Shown here: piece after piece, positions 31,916-40,210 of the stretch
Layout: the number at the start of each line of letters is the position of its first letter
Numbering within the stretch: position 1 is the first letter of the stretch
The notes under the pieces: generated by a model
Told to the model about the DNA's origin: nothing
What the model saw: only the letters and a program-made list of their open reading frames with translations
Database searches by the model: none
Assembly (NCBI GenBank): GCA_002342585.1
Contig: DDQG01000027.1
Span: 1-43,155, forward strand
Direction of reading: 5' to 3'
DNA: 43,155 bases
From: Prevotellaceae bacterium UBA2448
GTDB lineage: Bacteria; Bacteroidota; Bacteroidia; Bacteroidales; Bacteroidaceae
Program-made: the position numbers and the translations under genes

Positions 31916-34900
31916 ATGAAAAGAAACTTAACAATCTTGACTTTTGTTCTTTTTGCTGTGACAGCTTTTGCTCAGCAGAAAGTAACGGTGAAATGGGGAC
32001 TTAGCGATGCTGCTAATCTCAAGGCAACCACTATTACAGGTGACACGGAAGGTGTGTTGTCAACAAATTTTCTGAATGGTACTAACATCGCAACTACCGA
32101 GCCTATGGCTTCCGGTAATGCTGAATCAAGTTATACACCTCCAACCTACGACCCTGTGTTCATGAAGTTCGGAGTGACGACAAAGGTAACCGCAAAGTCT
32201 TATGGACACAATATTGCAATGAGTGTTGGTCCAGCAACAGGACATACTTTCAAACCTACAAAGATTTCGTTCGATGCTGCTAAATGTGGTACTGATGGCG
32301 GAAACTTCGACGTGTATGTCAAGGGTGGTGCTGTGACAACTGAAAAGGCTGTGGCTACAGGTGTTTCTCCTCTGCGTAATAGAACTGGAAAGGATAATCC
32401 TAACGGATATTCACACCACGAATATACTGTTAGTGACATACTCGTAGAGAGTGGCAACTTCGTACTCTTCCTGTATATCTACAACATAAATGGTGTGGAC
32501 GATGCTAATCCAAAGCAGATTGCTTTCAGAAATGTTGTAATCGAAGGTGTTCTCGACGAACCAATCTACGATGTAAGTCACTATGTCACTGCTGCAACAT
32601 GCAAGACAGCTGGAGGTGAAGACATCAATCTGTATGACATTACGAAGAGTCTGAGAAACAACGAACAGGCTACTTATCCGACAATAGTGTATGGAGATCC
32701 TACAGATTTCAGTCTGACCCTTATTGACGGATTCACTTATACAGTTAATTACAAGGACAAAGTCGCTACATATAATATAAAGGATGCTGCAAACGAAGTG
32801 GTGTTTACATTTAGTGTGCTTTTCAAGGTGACTCACCGTCAGCCAAAGCCTGCTGCAACTCCTCTGAAGCGCGGACTCGTGGCTGTAAACTTGTCGCAGT
32901 CAGGCGGCTCTGGAAACCTCGTTTCTTGGCGTTCAAGAGAATATGACGGCAGAAACTATAAGTTTAAGTTGTACTATGGCACAAGTGCTACAAGCATTAA
33001 TTCTAAAATCAATAGCGGAAACTTCATCACCGGTAAGACTAATTTTGCACATACTGGCGGAGGAACATCGACATACTATCGCTTGGAAGTGTTTAACGAA
33101 AATAACGAGATAGTAGAGCGAGATACTTGTAAGGCTTGGTCTTCACAGGTGATGTACATAGACCTCGAAGGTGGTGCTCCGAAAGACATTTGGAATAGGG
33201 GAGCAACATATACTCCGAATGATGCCTCTATCTGCGATATGGATGGAGATGGAGAGTATGAGATAATACTGAAGTGGAGTCCTTCAAACGAAAAGGATGC
33301 TGCAAAGAATGGTACTACTTCTCCTGAATACTTCGGATGCTACAAGATGAATGGAAAACGTCTGTGGATTCTTACCGGTGGTCCTAATATGTTCTCATCT
33401 GCTCACACTTCTTCTTTCGTAGCATGGGACTTTGATGGCGATGGATACGGAGAATTTATGATTAAGACAGGTCACGGAGCTATCGACGGCGAGGGTAACT
33501 ACCTCAGTGTAGATAAAGATCCTACGGGCAATTACCTCAATTCAAGAGGAAAACAGGTGAGTGGTGAGGAATGGATTACAGTGTTCGATGGAATGACTGG
33601 TGCAGAACTGAAGACTATTCCTTATCATACTGACTATGCTGCAGGCTCATCATATTGGGGCGACAGTAACCAAAACCGTTCTGAGAGATATCTTGCCGGC
33701 ATAGCTTGGCTTGACGGAAAGAATGGAAATCCAAGTGGTATCTTCGCTCGCGGATATTATAGTGGTGCCTTCATCGGTGCCTATGACTGGGATGGAACAG
33801 ATCTCACTCTGCGCTGGGTTCATAGGGCATTTACTGCATCAAACGGTGAAGTGAAGTATGCCAATGGAACAACAACTAAACTCTCCAAAACAGTATATGG
33901 CGAAGGCTGTCACTGGTTCTCTGTTGCTGACGTAAACCTTGATGGTAAGCAGGAGATAACTTATGGCTCAGGAGCCCTGAAGTCTGATGGTACGACACTT
34001 TATCGTACAGGGTTGAAGCATGGCGATGCTCTGCATGTGAGTGATTTCGATCCTAATCGTCCAGGACTGGAGGCTTTCATGGTTCATGAGGATAGTCCTT
34101 ATGGTATGGATTATCGTGATGCTACTACTGGTCAGCTGTTGTTGCACAAAACTGCTTCTAGCGATACAGGTCGCGGATTTATGGCAAACTTCGATCCAGA
34201 GAGGGATGATGCTCTGTGGCAGGCTTCTGCTTGGCCAAACATCTTCGATAAAGATGGAAATAGTGTAGTAGCCGAGAAAACTTGGGGCGGTGGTGCTTCT
34301 GCACAAGATAGATTATACTGGACAGGAACACTTGGCGAAGACTTCTGGGGAAAAGGTGTTCTTGAGACTTGGAATCCTTCTTCAAAGAACTTTGACAGGT
34401 TGATTGGTTGCGTAAATGGTGGCAATTATACATACGGAAAAACCAATAATGCCTCGAAGAATAATGCCAGCCTGTTGGGAGATGTCTTTGGCGACTGGCG
34501 AGAAGAGGTAATATGCTGGTCAGAAGGAGGAACGACTGGCTATCAGCTGGTAGTGAATGCTACAAACTATCAGACAGATTATATCGTACCGCATCTGTTG
34601 GATGATATTGACTACAGAGCACAGATAATAGCAGAAAACTGCTGCTACAACCAGCCACCTCACTTGGGATACAACCTGCGTGAATCTAAGAAGATTACTG
34701 CAGAGACATTTGAAGTGGAGGATGCTCCAGATGGCTTAGGAAAATACTGGGGTGCCATCTATGTTACATATCCTGTAATAGTTCCGGAAGGTGTTACTGC
34801 TTATTCTGTTGCAAGTTATGAATACAAGGATGGATATGACACAATAAAGGTTGCTGCAATTACTGCAGGTAAGATAATTGCAGCCAACAGACCTATAGTA

Positions 34901-35350
34901 TTCAACTCTAAGGTGAAGAGTCCTGTATTTGTTCCAACGGCCGTTGCTTCAAATACAACAATATCAACTAATTATGTAAAGGGATTCTATTGTGATTCCA
35001 TCCCTGCAATTACTGCTTCGCAGGCATCATATAAGTTTATATATGAATTCCGCAATGGCGACAGAGGTGTAGGTTTCTACAAGACAGATGGAACTTGGAA
35101 GGTTCCTGGTGGTACTGCTTACGGATTGTTCGGAACTAGTGCAACCTACCCAGGTGCAGACTCTTATGTATTGGGAAGTCCTTTCAATCCAACTCCAACA
35201 GCCATCTCTTCTTACTCTGCTGACGAACAGACTGCAGACGAAGTAATCTACACTTTGCAGGGAATTCGTCTGCAAGGAAAACCTGTTGCAGGTGCTGTTT
35301 ACATCGTTAAGAAGAGCGATGGTTCTGTGCGCAAGCAGATATTCAAGTAA
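31916..35350 (+). CDS. PL11-family rhamnogalacturonan lyase
   Basis: This secreted 1144-residue pectinolytic lyase cuts rhamnogalacturonan-I. A signal peptide (LTILTFVLFAVTAFAQ) is followed by about 280 residues of two beta-sandwich-like parts that I do not recognise. The PL11 region starts near residue 315 (KRGLVAVNLSQSGGSGNLVS) and resembles YesW/YesX. It carries several calcium-binding blade motifs such as DMDGDGEYEI, DFDGDGYGEF and DVNLDGKQEI. A Gly/Thr-rich linker (about 960-1090) leads to a C-terminal segment ending VYIVKKSDGSVRKQIFK. This resembles type IX secretion or cell-surface sorting tails. Together with GH105 and GH51 it suggests pectin use. Confidence 0.85.
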   Translation: MKRNLTILTFVLFAVTAFAQQKVTVKWGLSDAANLKATTITGDTEGVLSTNFLNGTNIATTEPMASGNAESSYTPPTYDPVFMKFGVTTKVTAKSYGHNIAMSVGPATGHTFKPTKISFDAAKCGTDGGNFDVYVKGGAVTTEKAVATGVSPLRNRTGKDNPNGYSHHEYTVSDILVESGNFVLFLYIYNINGVDDANPKQIAFRNVVIEGVLDEPIYDVSHYVTAATCKTAGGEDINLYDITKSLRNNEQATYPTIVYGDPTDFSLTLIDGFTYTVNYKDKVATYNIKDAANEVVFTFSVLFKVTHRQPKPAATPLKRGLVAVNLSQSGGSGNLVSWRSREYDGRNYKFKLYYGTSATSINSKINSGNFITGKTNFAHTGGGTSTYYRLEVFNENNEIVERDTCKAWSSQVMYIDLEGGAPKDIWNRGATYTPNDASICDMDGDGEYEIILKWSPSNEKDAAKNGTTSPEYFGCYKMNGKRLWILTGGPNMFSSAHTSSFVAWDFDGDGYGEFMIKTGHGAIDGEGNYLSVDKDPTGNYLNSRGKQVSGEEWITVFDGMTGAELKTIPYHTDYAAGSSYWGDSNQNRSERYLAGIAWLDGKNGNPSGIFARGYYSGAFIGAYDWDGTDLTLRWVHRAFTASNGEVKYANGTTTKLSKTVYGEGCHWFSVADVNLDGKQEITYGSGALKSDGTTLYRTGLKHGDALHVSDFDPNRPGLEAFMVHEDSPYGMDYRDATTGQLLLHKTASSDTGRGFMANFDPERDDALWQASAWPNIFDKDGNSVVAEKTWGGGASAQDRLYWTGTLGEDFWGKGVLETWNPSSKNFDRLIGCVNGGNYTYGKTNNASKNNASLLGDVFGDWREEVICWSEGGTTGYQLVVNATNYQTDYIVPHLLDDIDYRAQIIAENCCYNQPPHLGYNLRESKKITAETFEVEDAPDGLGKYWGAIYVTYPVIVPEGVTAYSVASYEYKDGYDTIKVAAITAGKIIAANRPIVFNSKVKSPVFVPTAVASNTTISTNYVKGFYCDSIPAITASQASYKFIYEFRNGDRGVGFYKTDGTWKVPGGTAYGLFGTSATYPGADSYVLGSPFNPTPTAISSYSADEQTADEVIYTLQGIRLQGKPVAGAVYIVKKSDGSVRKQIFK

Positions 35351-35370
35351 GAACAATACATATCCAAAAG

Positions 35371-35405
35371 AAAATCACAATCTACTTTTAGGTTGTGATT
35401 TTTTT
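35371..35405 (+). terminator. intrinsic terminator after the PL11 gene
   Basis: AAAATCACAA (35371-35380) pairs with TTGTGATTTT (35393-35402) around a 12-nt loop. The 3' arm runs into a T-rich tract. Confidence 0.8.
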
Positions 35406-35448
35406 GTTTTTTTCACTAACGTACTCACTCTATTTCATTTATTATGCG

Positions 35449-35456
35449 TATCTTCG
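35449..35456 (+). promoter_or_regulatory. possible -7 box of the lysS operon
   Basis: TATCTTCG differs from TAnnTTTG by one base and lies 23 nt upstream of the lysS ATG (35479), after the PL11 terminator. Confidence 0.4.
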
Positions 35457-35478
35457 CGGCAAATAATAGAAATAGAGA

Positions 35479-37230
35479 ATGAATATACTGGAATTGTCGG
35501 AGCAGGAGATTCAGCGCAGAGCGAATCTGGATGCCTTGAAAGCTATGGGAATCGAGGCTTATCCTGCTGCTATGTATGAGACAAATGCGTTTTCAACTGA
35601 TATAATCTCTGAGTTTGTTGACCCAGAGACAGATGAAGAGGGAAAACCTATTGGCAACCTGAGAGAAGTAAGCATTGCCGGACGTATGATGAGTCGCCGT
35701 GTGATGGGTAAGGCTTCGTTTGCAGAGTTGCAGGATTCAAAGGGCAGAATTCAAGTTTATATCACTCGCGATGATATCTGTCCTGATGAAAACAAAGACC
35801 TTTATAATGTAGTGTTTAAGAAGTTGCTCGATTTGGGCGACTTTATCGGTGTTAAGGGATATGTGTTCCGCACTCAGACTGGAGAAATATCTGTTCATGC
35901 TCAGTCGCTGACTGTGTTGGCAAAGAGCTTGAAACCGCTGCCTGTGGTAAAAGAAAAAGACGGACAGGTGTTCGACGCTTTCGAAGACCCGGAACTCAGG
36001 TATCGCCAAAGATATGTTGACCTGATAGTTAACCAGGGTGTGAAGGATGTGTTCCTGAAACGAGCTACAATCCTGCGAACTATGCGTCAGGTATTTGACG
36101 AGGCAGGTTTTACAGAAGTAGAAACTCCAATACTCCAGCAGATTGCCGGTGGTGCCACAGCTCGTCCGTTCATTACTCATCACAATGCTCTTAACATAGA
36201 CCTCTATCTGCGTATCGCTACCGAACTCTATCTGAAACGCCTTATCGTCGGTGGTTTCGAAGGTGTTTATGAAATAGGCAGAAACTTCCGCAACGAAGGT
36301 ATGGACCGCAGTCATAATCCTGAGTTTACTTGTATGGAACTCTATGTTGCATATAAGGACTACAACTGGATGATGTCTTTCACAGAACAACTGTTAGAGA
36401 AGATTTGTGTAGCTGTGAACGGTTCTACAGAGGTTAAGATCGGTGATAATATCGTAAGCTTTAAGGCTCCGTATCGTCGTTTGCCAATTCTCGATGCAAT
36501 CAAAGAAAAGACTGGTTACGACCTTGAGAAGATGTCGGAAGACGAAATGCGTGAGGTTGCTAAGAAACTGAATATAGAGGTTGACGACACAATGGGGCGC
36601 GGAAAACTTATCGACGAGATATTCGGTGAGACTTGCGAAGGCACATTTATTCAACCTACATTCATTATCGACTACCCTGTGGAGATGTCTCCACTTACTA
36701 AGATGCACCGTTCGAAACCGGGACTTACAGAACGTTTCGAACTTATGGTGAACGGTAAGGAACTCGCTAATGCATACTCAGAGCTTAACGATCCTATCGA
36801 CCAGGAAGAGAGATTCGTAGAACAGATGAAACTGGCTGACAGAGGTGATGATGAGGCTATGGTTATCGACCACGACTTCCTTCGCGCTCTCCAGTATGGT
36901 ATGCCTCCTACAAGTGGTATCGGTATCGGTATAGACCGTTTGGCTATTCTTATGACTGGTCAGCCAACTATTCAGGAAGTACTTCTCTTCCCAACTATGA
37001 AACCGGAGAAGAAGATGCCAAAGGATGGGGTAGAGAAATTCGTAGAACTCGGATTCAACGAAGATATAGTACCAATTTTGTATAAGGCTGGTTATAATCT
37101 GGTGAGTGACCTGAAAGACGGAAATGCTCAGAAGATTCAGCAGCAGATAGGCGAAATCATAAAGAAATTCAAATTAGAAGTGGTGAAGCCAAGTGTGGAT
37201 GAATTGAATAATATAATCGGTAAGTTATAA
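35479..37230 (+). CDS. lysS: lysyl-tRNA synthetase, class II
   Basis: This enzyme charges tRNA-Lys. At 583 residues it is normal to slightly long for the class II form. The N-terminal OB-fold contains VSIAGRMMSRRVMGKASFAE, RIQVYI and LGDFIGVKGYVFRTQTGE. The catalytic core contains RYRQRYVDLI, motif 2 (FRNEGMDRSHNPEFTCMELY) and motif 3 (GIGIGIDRLAILMTG). The last 60 residues (VPILYKAGYNLVSDL onward) form an HhH-like extension typical of Bacteroidetes enzymes. The stop codon overlaps the gpsA start (TAATG), suggesting translational coupling. Confidence 0.96.
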   Translation: MNILELSEQEIQRRANLDALKAMGIEAYPAAMYETNAFSTDIISEFVDPETDEEGKPIGNLREVSIAGRMMSRRVMGKASFAELQDSKGRIQVYITRDDICPDENKDLYNVVFKKLLDLGDFIGVKGYVFRTQTGEISVHAQSLTVLAKSLKPLPVVKEKDGQVFDAFEDPELRYRQRYVDLIVNQGVKDVFLKRATILRTMRQVFDEAGFTEVETPILQQIAGGATARPFITHHNALNIDLYLRIATELYLKRLIVGGFEGVYEIGRNFRNEGMDRSHNPEFTCMELYVAYKDYNWMMSFTEQLLEKICVAVNGSTEVKIGDNIVSFKAPYRRLPILDAIKEKTGYDLEKMSEDEMREVAKKLNIEVDDTMGRGKLIDEIFGETCEGTFIQPTFIIDYPVEMSPLTKMHRSKPGLTERFELMVNGKELANAYSELNDPIDQEERFVEQMKLADRGDDEAMVIDHDFLRALQYGMPPTSGIGIGIDRLAILMTGQPTIQEVLLFPTMKPEKKMPKDGVEKFVELGFNEDIVPILYKAGYNLVSDLKDGNAQKIQQQIGEIIKKFKLEVVKPSVDELNNIIGKL

Positions 37231-38234
37231 TGCAATTCCAAAGTACAGGCAGAGTAGCAGTTCTAGGTGGCGGCAGTTGGGCAACAGCTGTGGCTAAGAT
37301 AGTGATGCACCACGAAGAGCATATCACTTGGTATATGCGCCGTGACGATCGCATAGAAGATTTCAAGCGTTTGCACCATAATCCTGCATACCTGACTGGC
37401 TTACATTTCGATGTAGATAGAATCACATTCTCCAGCGACATCAACGAAGTGGTGAAGAATAACGATACTCTGATTTTTGTTATTCCGTCGCCATACATTA
37501 AAAGTCACCTGAAAAAACTGAAGGCAAACCTAAGAGAAAAGATGGTTGTTACAGCTATCAAAGGTATAGTGCCAGAAGAATCGATGACTGTAAGTAGCTA
37601 TATGGAGAAGGTGTATAACATACCTGAGGAACAGGTGGCCTGCATCGGAGGACCATCGCATGCTGAAGAAGTGGCACTCGACAGAATCTGTTATCTTACT
37701 ATTGGTTGTAGCAGCTTGGAAAATGCCCAAGTAGTAGCTGACTTGTTCACCAATAAGTATGTGAAGACGAGTGTGAGTCAGGATATAGAAGGAATAGAAT
37801 ATGCGTCTGTGCTGAAAAATGTATATGCTATTGCCGCAGGTATCTGTCACGGACTGAAGATGGGTGATAACTTCCAAGCTGTGTTGACAAGTAATGCCAT
37901 TCAGGAGATGAAACGTTTCCTTAATGAGGTGCAGCCGGAGGAAGGACGTCATGTGTCAGCGAGTGCTTACATGGGTGACCTTCTGGTTACTATGTATTCT
38001 AATTTCTCAAGAAACCGTACATTTGGAACGATGATAGGACAGGGCTATTCAGTGAAGACTGCTCAATTGGAAATGGAAATGATTGCAGAAGGTTATTATG
38101 GCACTAACTGTATGAAGATTCTGAATAAGAAATATCATGTCAGTATGCCTATCCTCGATGCAGTATATAATATATTGTACGAGAAAATCAGTCCTGCTGT
38201 GGAGATAAAAATTCTTGGCGATTCATTCAGATAA
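37230..38234 (+). CDS. gpsA: NAD(P)H-dependent glycerol-3-phosphate dehydrogenase
   Basis: GpsA reduces dihydroxyacetone phosphate to sn-glycerol-3-phosphate for phospholipid synthesis. The 334 residues open with the nucleotide-binding VAVLGGGSWATAVAKIV. FVIPSPYIKSHL, GGPSHAEEVA (the family GPSFA-like motif) and the catalytic Lys region LKNVYAIAAGICHGLKMGDN follow, then the C-terminal ASAYMGDLLVTMYSNFSRNR. It shares one base with the lysS stop, and pgi follows 13 bp later. Confidence 0.95.
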   Translation: MQFQSTGRVAVLGGGSWATAVAKIVMHHEEHITWYMRRDDRIEDFKRLHHNPAYLTGLHFDVDRITFSSDINEVVKNNDTLIFVIPSPYIKSHLKKLKANLREKMVVTAIKGIVPEESMTVSSYMEKVYNIPEEQVACIGGPSHAEEVALDRICYLTIGCSSLENAQVVADLFTNKYVKTSVSQDIEGIEYASVLKNVYAIAAGICHGLKMGDNFQAVLTSNAIQEMKRFLNEVQPEEGRHVSASAYMGDLLVTMYSNFSRNRTFGTMIGQGYSVKTAQLEMEMIAEGYYGTNCMKILNKKYHVSMPILDAVYNILYEKISPAVEIKILGDSFR

Positions 38235-38247
38235 AAACATAAAAACA

Positions 38248-39582
38248 ATGAAAATCAACATTTCAAAAGCACAGCAGTTCTTGGCTGCTGGAGCAGTTGA
38301 GGCACTGGAACCTCAGGTAAAGGCTGCACAGAAGGCTCTCGAAGAGGGTACATGTGCTGGTAACGACTTCCTTGGTTGGTTGCACCTTCCAAGTTCAATC
38401 ACTCCGGAATTCATCAAAGAGATAAATGAGACTGCAAAGGTGCTGCAGCAGAATTGTGATGCTGTAGTAGTAGCTGGTATTGGTGGTAGCTATCTTGGTG
38501 CTCGCATGGTTATTGATGCTTTGTCGAATACCTTCGGATGGTTGCAGCCATCAAAGACTCCACGAATCCTGTTTGCCGGAAACAATATCGGTGAAGATTA
38601 TCTTTCTGAGATGATAGGTTATCTGAAAACCGTAAAGTTTGGTGTAATCAACATTTCAAAGTCTGGTACTACAACAGAGACTGCCATCACATTCCGTCTT
38701 CTTAAGAAGATGTGTGAAGAGCAGATGGGTAAGGATGTTGCAAAGAAGGTGATTGTAGCAGTTACTGACGCAAAGAAAGGTGCTGCCCGCACTACTGCCG
38801 ACAAAGAAGGATACAAGAGTTTCGTAATTCCTGATAATGTAGGTGGTCGTTTCTCTGTACTCACTCCAGTTGGTCTGTTGCCAATCGCCGTTGCCGGTTT
38901 CGATATCGCAGCTTTGGTAAAGGGTGCTCAGGATATGGAAGCACAATGTGATATCAATGCTCCGCTTGCAAACAACCCTGCTGCCGTTTATGCAGCTACT
39001 CGTAATGCTGTTTATCAGGCAGGAAAGAAGATAGAAATTATTGCTAACTATCAGCCAAAGCTCCACAATCTGGGCGAGTGGTGGAAGCAACTCTATGGAG
39101 AGAGCGAAGGTAAGGATGGAAAGGGTATCTTCCCAGCATCAGTTGACCTCACTACCGATTTGCACTCAATGGGTCAGTGGATTCAGGATGGTGAACGCAC
39201 AATCTTCGAGACAGTTGTTTCTGTAGAAAAACCAAATACTACACTTCAGGTACCTTCTGACGCAGAGAACCTCGACGGTCTGAACTTCCTCGCAGGAAAG
39301 CGTATTGACGAAGTAAATAAGATGGCAGAACTCGGTACTCAGTTGGCTCATGTTGACGGAGGAGTTCCAAACATCAAGATTTCTATCGAAAAACTCGATG
39401 AGTACAACATCGGTCAGTTGATTTATTTCTTCGAAAAGGCTTGTGGTATATCTGGCCTTATCCTCGGAGTAAACCCATTCAACCAGCCAGGTGTTGAGGC
39501 TTACAAGAAGAATATGTTTGCCCTGCTGAACAAACCTGGTTATGAGGCTGAGAGCAAAGCTATTCAGGAACGTTTGAAATAA
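38248..39582 (+). CDS. pgi: glucose-6-phosphate isomerase
   Basis: Pgi interconverts glucose-6-phosphate and fructose-6-phosphate in glycolysis. It has 444 residues from ATG 38248 (MKINISKAQ), which is the short bacterial form. The longer frame from 38215 overlaps gpsA and is rejected. Signatures include VVAGIGGSYLGARMVID, the phosphate-binding ISKSGTTTETAITFR, VGGRFSVLTPVGLLPIAVAG, GEWWKQLYGESEGKDGKG and NPFNQPGVEAYKKNMF near the end. It is third in the lysS-gpsA-pgi run and is followed by a strong terminator. Confidence 0.96.
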   Translation: MKINISKAQQFLAAGAVEALEPQVKAAQKALEEGTCAGNDFLGWLHLPSSITPEFIKEINETAKVLQQNCDAVVVAGIGGSYLGARMVIDALSNTFGWLQPSKTPRILFAGNNIGEDYLSEMIGYLKTVKFGVINISKSGTTTETAITFRLLKKMCEEQMGKDVAKKVIVAVTDAKKGAARTTADKEGYKSFVIPDNVGGRFSVLTPVGLLPIAVAGFDIAALVKGAQDMEAQCDINAPLANNPAAVYAATRNAVYQAGKKIEIIANYQPKLHNLGEWWKQLYGESEGKDGKGIFPASVDLTTDLHSMGQWIQDGERTIFETVVSVEKPNTTLQVPSDAENLDGLNFLAGKRIDEVNKMAELGTQLAHVDGGVPNIKISIEKLDEYNIGQLIYFFEKACGISGLILGVNPFNQPGVEAYKKNMFALLNKPGYEAESKAIQERLK

Positions 39583-39600
39583 TAGAACATATATAAAAAG

Positions 39601-39642
39601 AAAGTGTCATTTGCAGCAGCTTCTGTAAATGACACTTTTGTT
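39601..39642. terminator. bidirectional terminator between pgi and queF
   Basis: AAAGTGTCATTTGCAG (39601-39616) pairs with CTGTAAATGACACTTT (39623-39638) with one G-T pair and a CAGCTT loop. T-rich sequence lies after it on the + strand, and A-rich sequence before it serves the minus strand. It separates the convergent pgi and queF genes. Confidence 0.9.
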
Positions 39643-39643
39643 T

Positions 39644-40111
39644 TTATTGCATATCGTGGTTGAGCATCCGATGTTCAGCCATCTTTTCGTATTTGGTGCC
39701 TGGAATGCCGTAGTTGGCATATGGATAAATGCTGATGCCGCCACGTGGAACGAAAAGTCCAAGTACTTCGATGTATTTCGGTTGCATCAGTTTGATGAGG
39801 TCCTTCATTATAGTGTTTACGCAATCCTCGTGAAACTCTCCGTGGTTGCGGAATGAAAACAAATACAGCTTTAGCGATTTACTCTCAACCATTTTCTTGT
39901 CTGGAATGTAGTTAATGCGTATCTCGGCAAAGTCCGGTTGTCCTGTGATAGGACAGAGGGACGTGAACTCAGGACAGTTGAAACGTACCCAATAATCGTT
40001 TTCACAGTGTTTGTTCATGAATGTCTCAAGCACCTCTGGGGCGTATGTAGTCCGATACTCCGTAGTCTTGCCTAAAGCCTTCAGATTTTCATTTTGACGG
40101 TTGTTTTCCAT
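39644..40111 (-). CDS. queF: NADPH-dependent 7-cyano-7-deazaguanine reductase
   Basis: QueF reduces preQ0 to preQ1 in queuosine synthesis. It has 155 residues from ATG 40111 (MENNRQNEN), the short single-domain type. The nucleophile Cys53 and general acid Asp60 lie in TSLCPITGQPDFAEI. The NADPH motif ESKSLKLYLFSF and the following HEDCVNTI complete the set. The longer frame to 40135 begins inside the promoter region. The gene stands alone with its own -7 box (40133-40140). Confidence 0.95.
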   Translation of the reverse strand: MENNRQNENLKALGKTTEYRTTYAPEVLETFMNKHCENDYWVRFNCPEFTSLCPITGQPDFAEIRINYIPDKKMVESKSLKLYLFSFRNHGEFHEDCVNTIMKDLIKLMQPKYIEVLGLFVPRGGISIYPYANYGIPGTKYEKMAEHRMLNHDMQ

Positions 40112-40132
40112 AATTTTAAGTTTTATTGGGCA

Positions 40133-40140
40133 CAAAGATA
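40133..40140 (-). promoter_or_regulatory. -7 box of queF
   Basis: The minus strand reads TATCTTTG, a perfect TAnnTTTG box, 21 nt before the queF ATG. The gap also holds the divergent promoter of the GT2 gene. Confidence 0.55.
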
Positions 40141-40184
40141 CAATTTTTTTCTATTTCTGATTTTATATTTAATATTGTATATTG

Positions 40185-40192
40185 TATCTTTG
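40185..40192 (+). promoter_or_regulatory. -7 box of the GT2-DUF4922 gene
   Basis: TATCTTTG occurs 18 nt before the ATG at 40211, with a leader containing GGCAAAATAA. Its presence argues against the much longer frame that starts at 40094. Confidence 0.55.
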
Positions 40193-40210
40193 TGGCAAAA
40201 TAATTTAGTT

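Noticed and set aside
40094..40210. Upstream start of the GT2-DUF4922 gene at 40094
   Set aside because: It overlaps queF and its promoter and precedes a -7 box at 40185-40192; the extra residues look like translated AT-rich leader.
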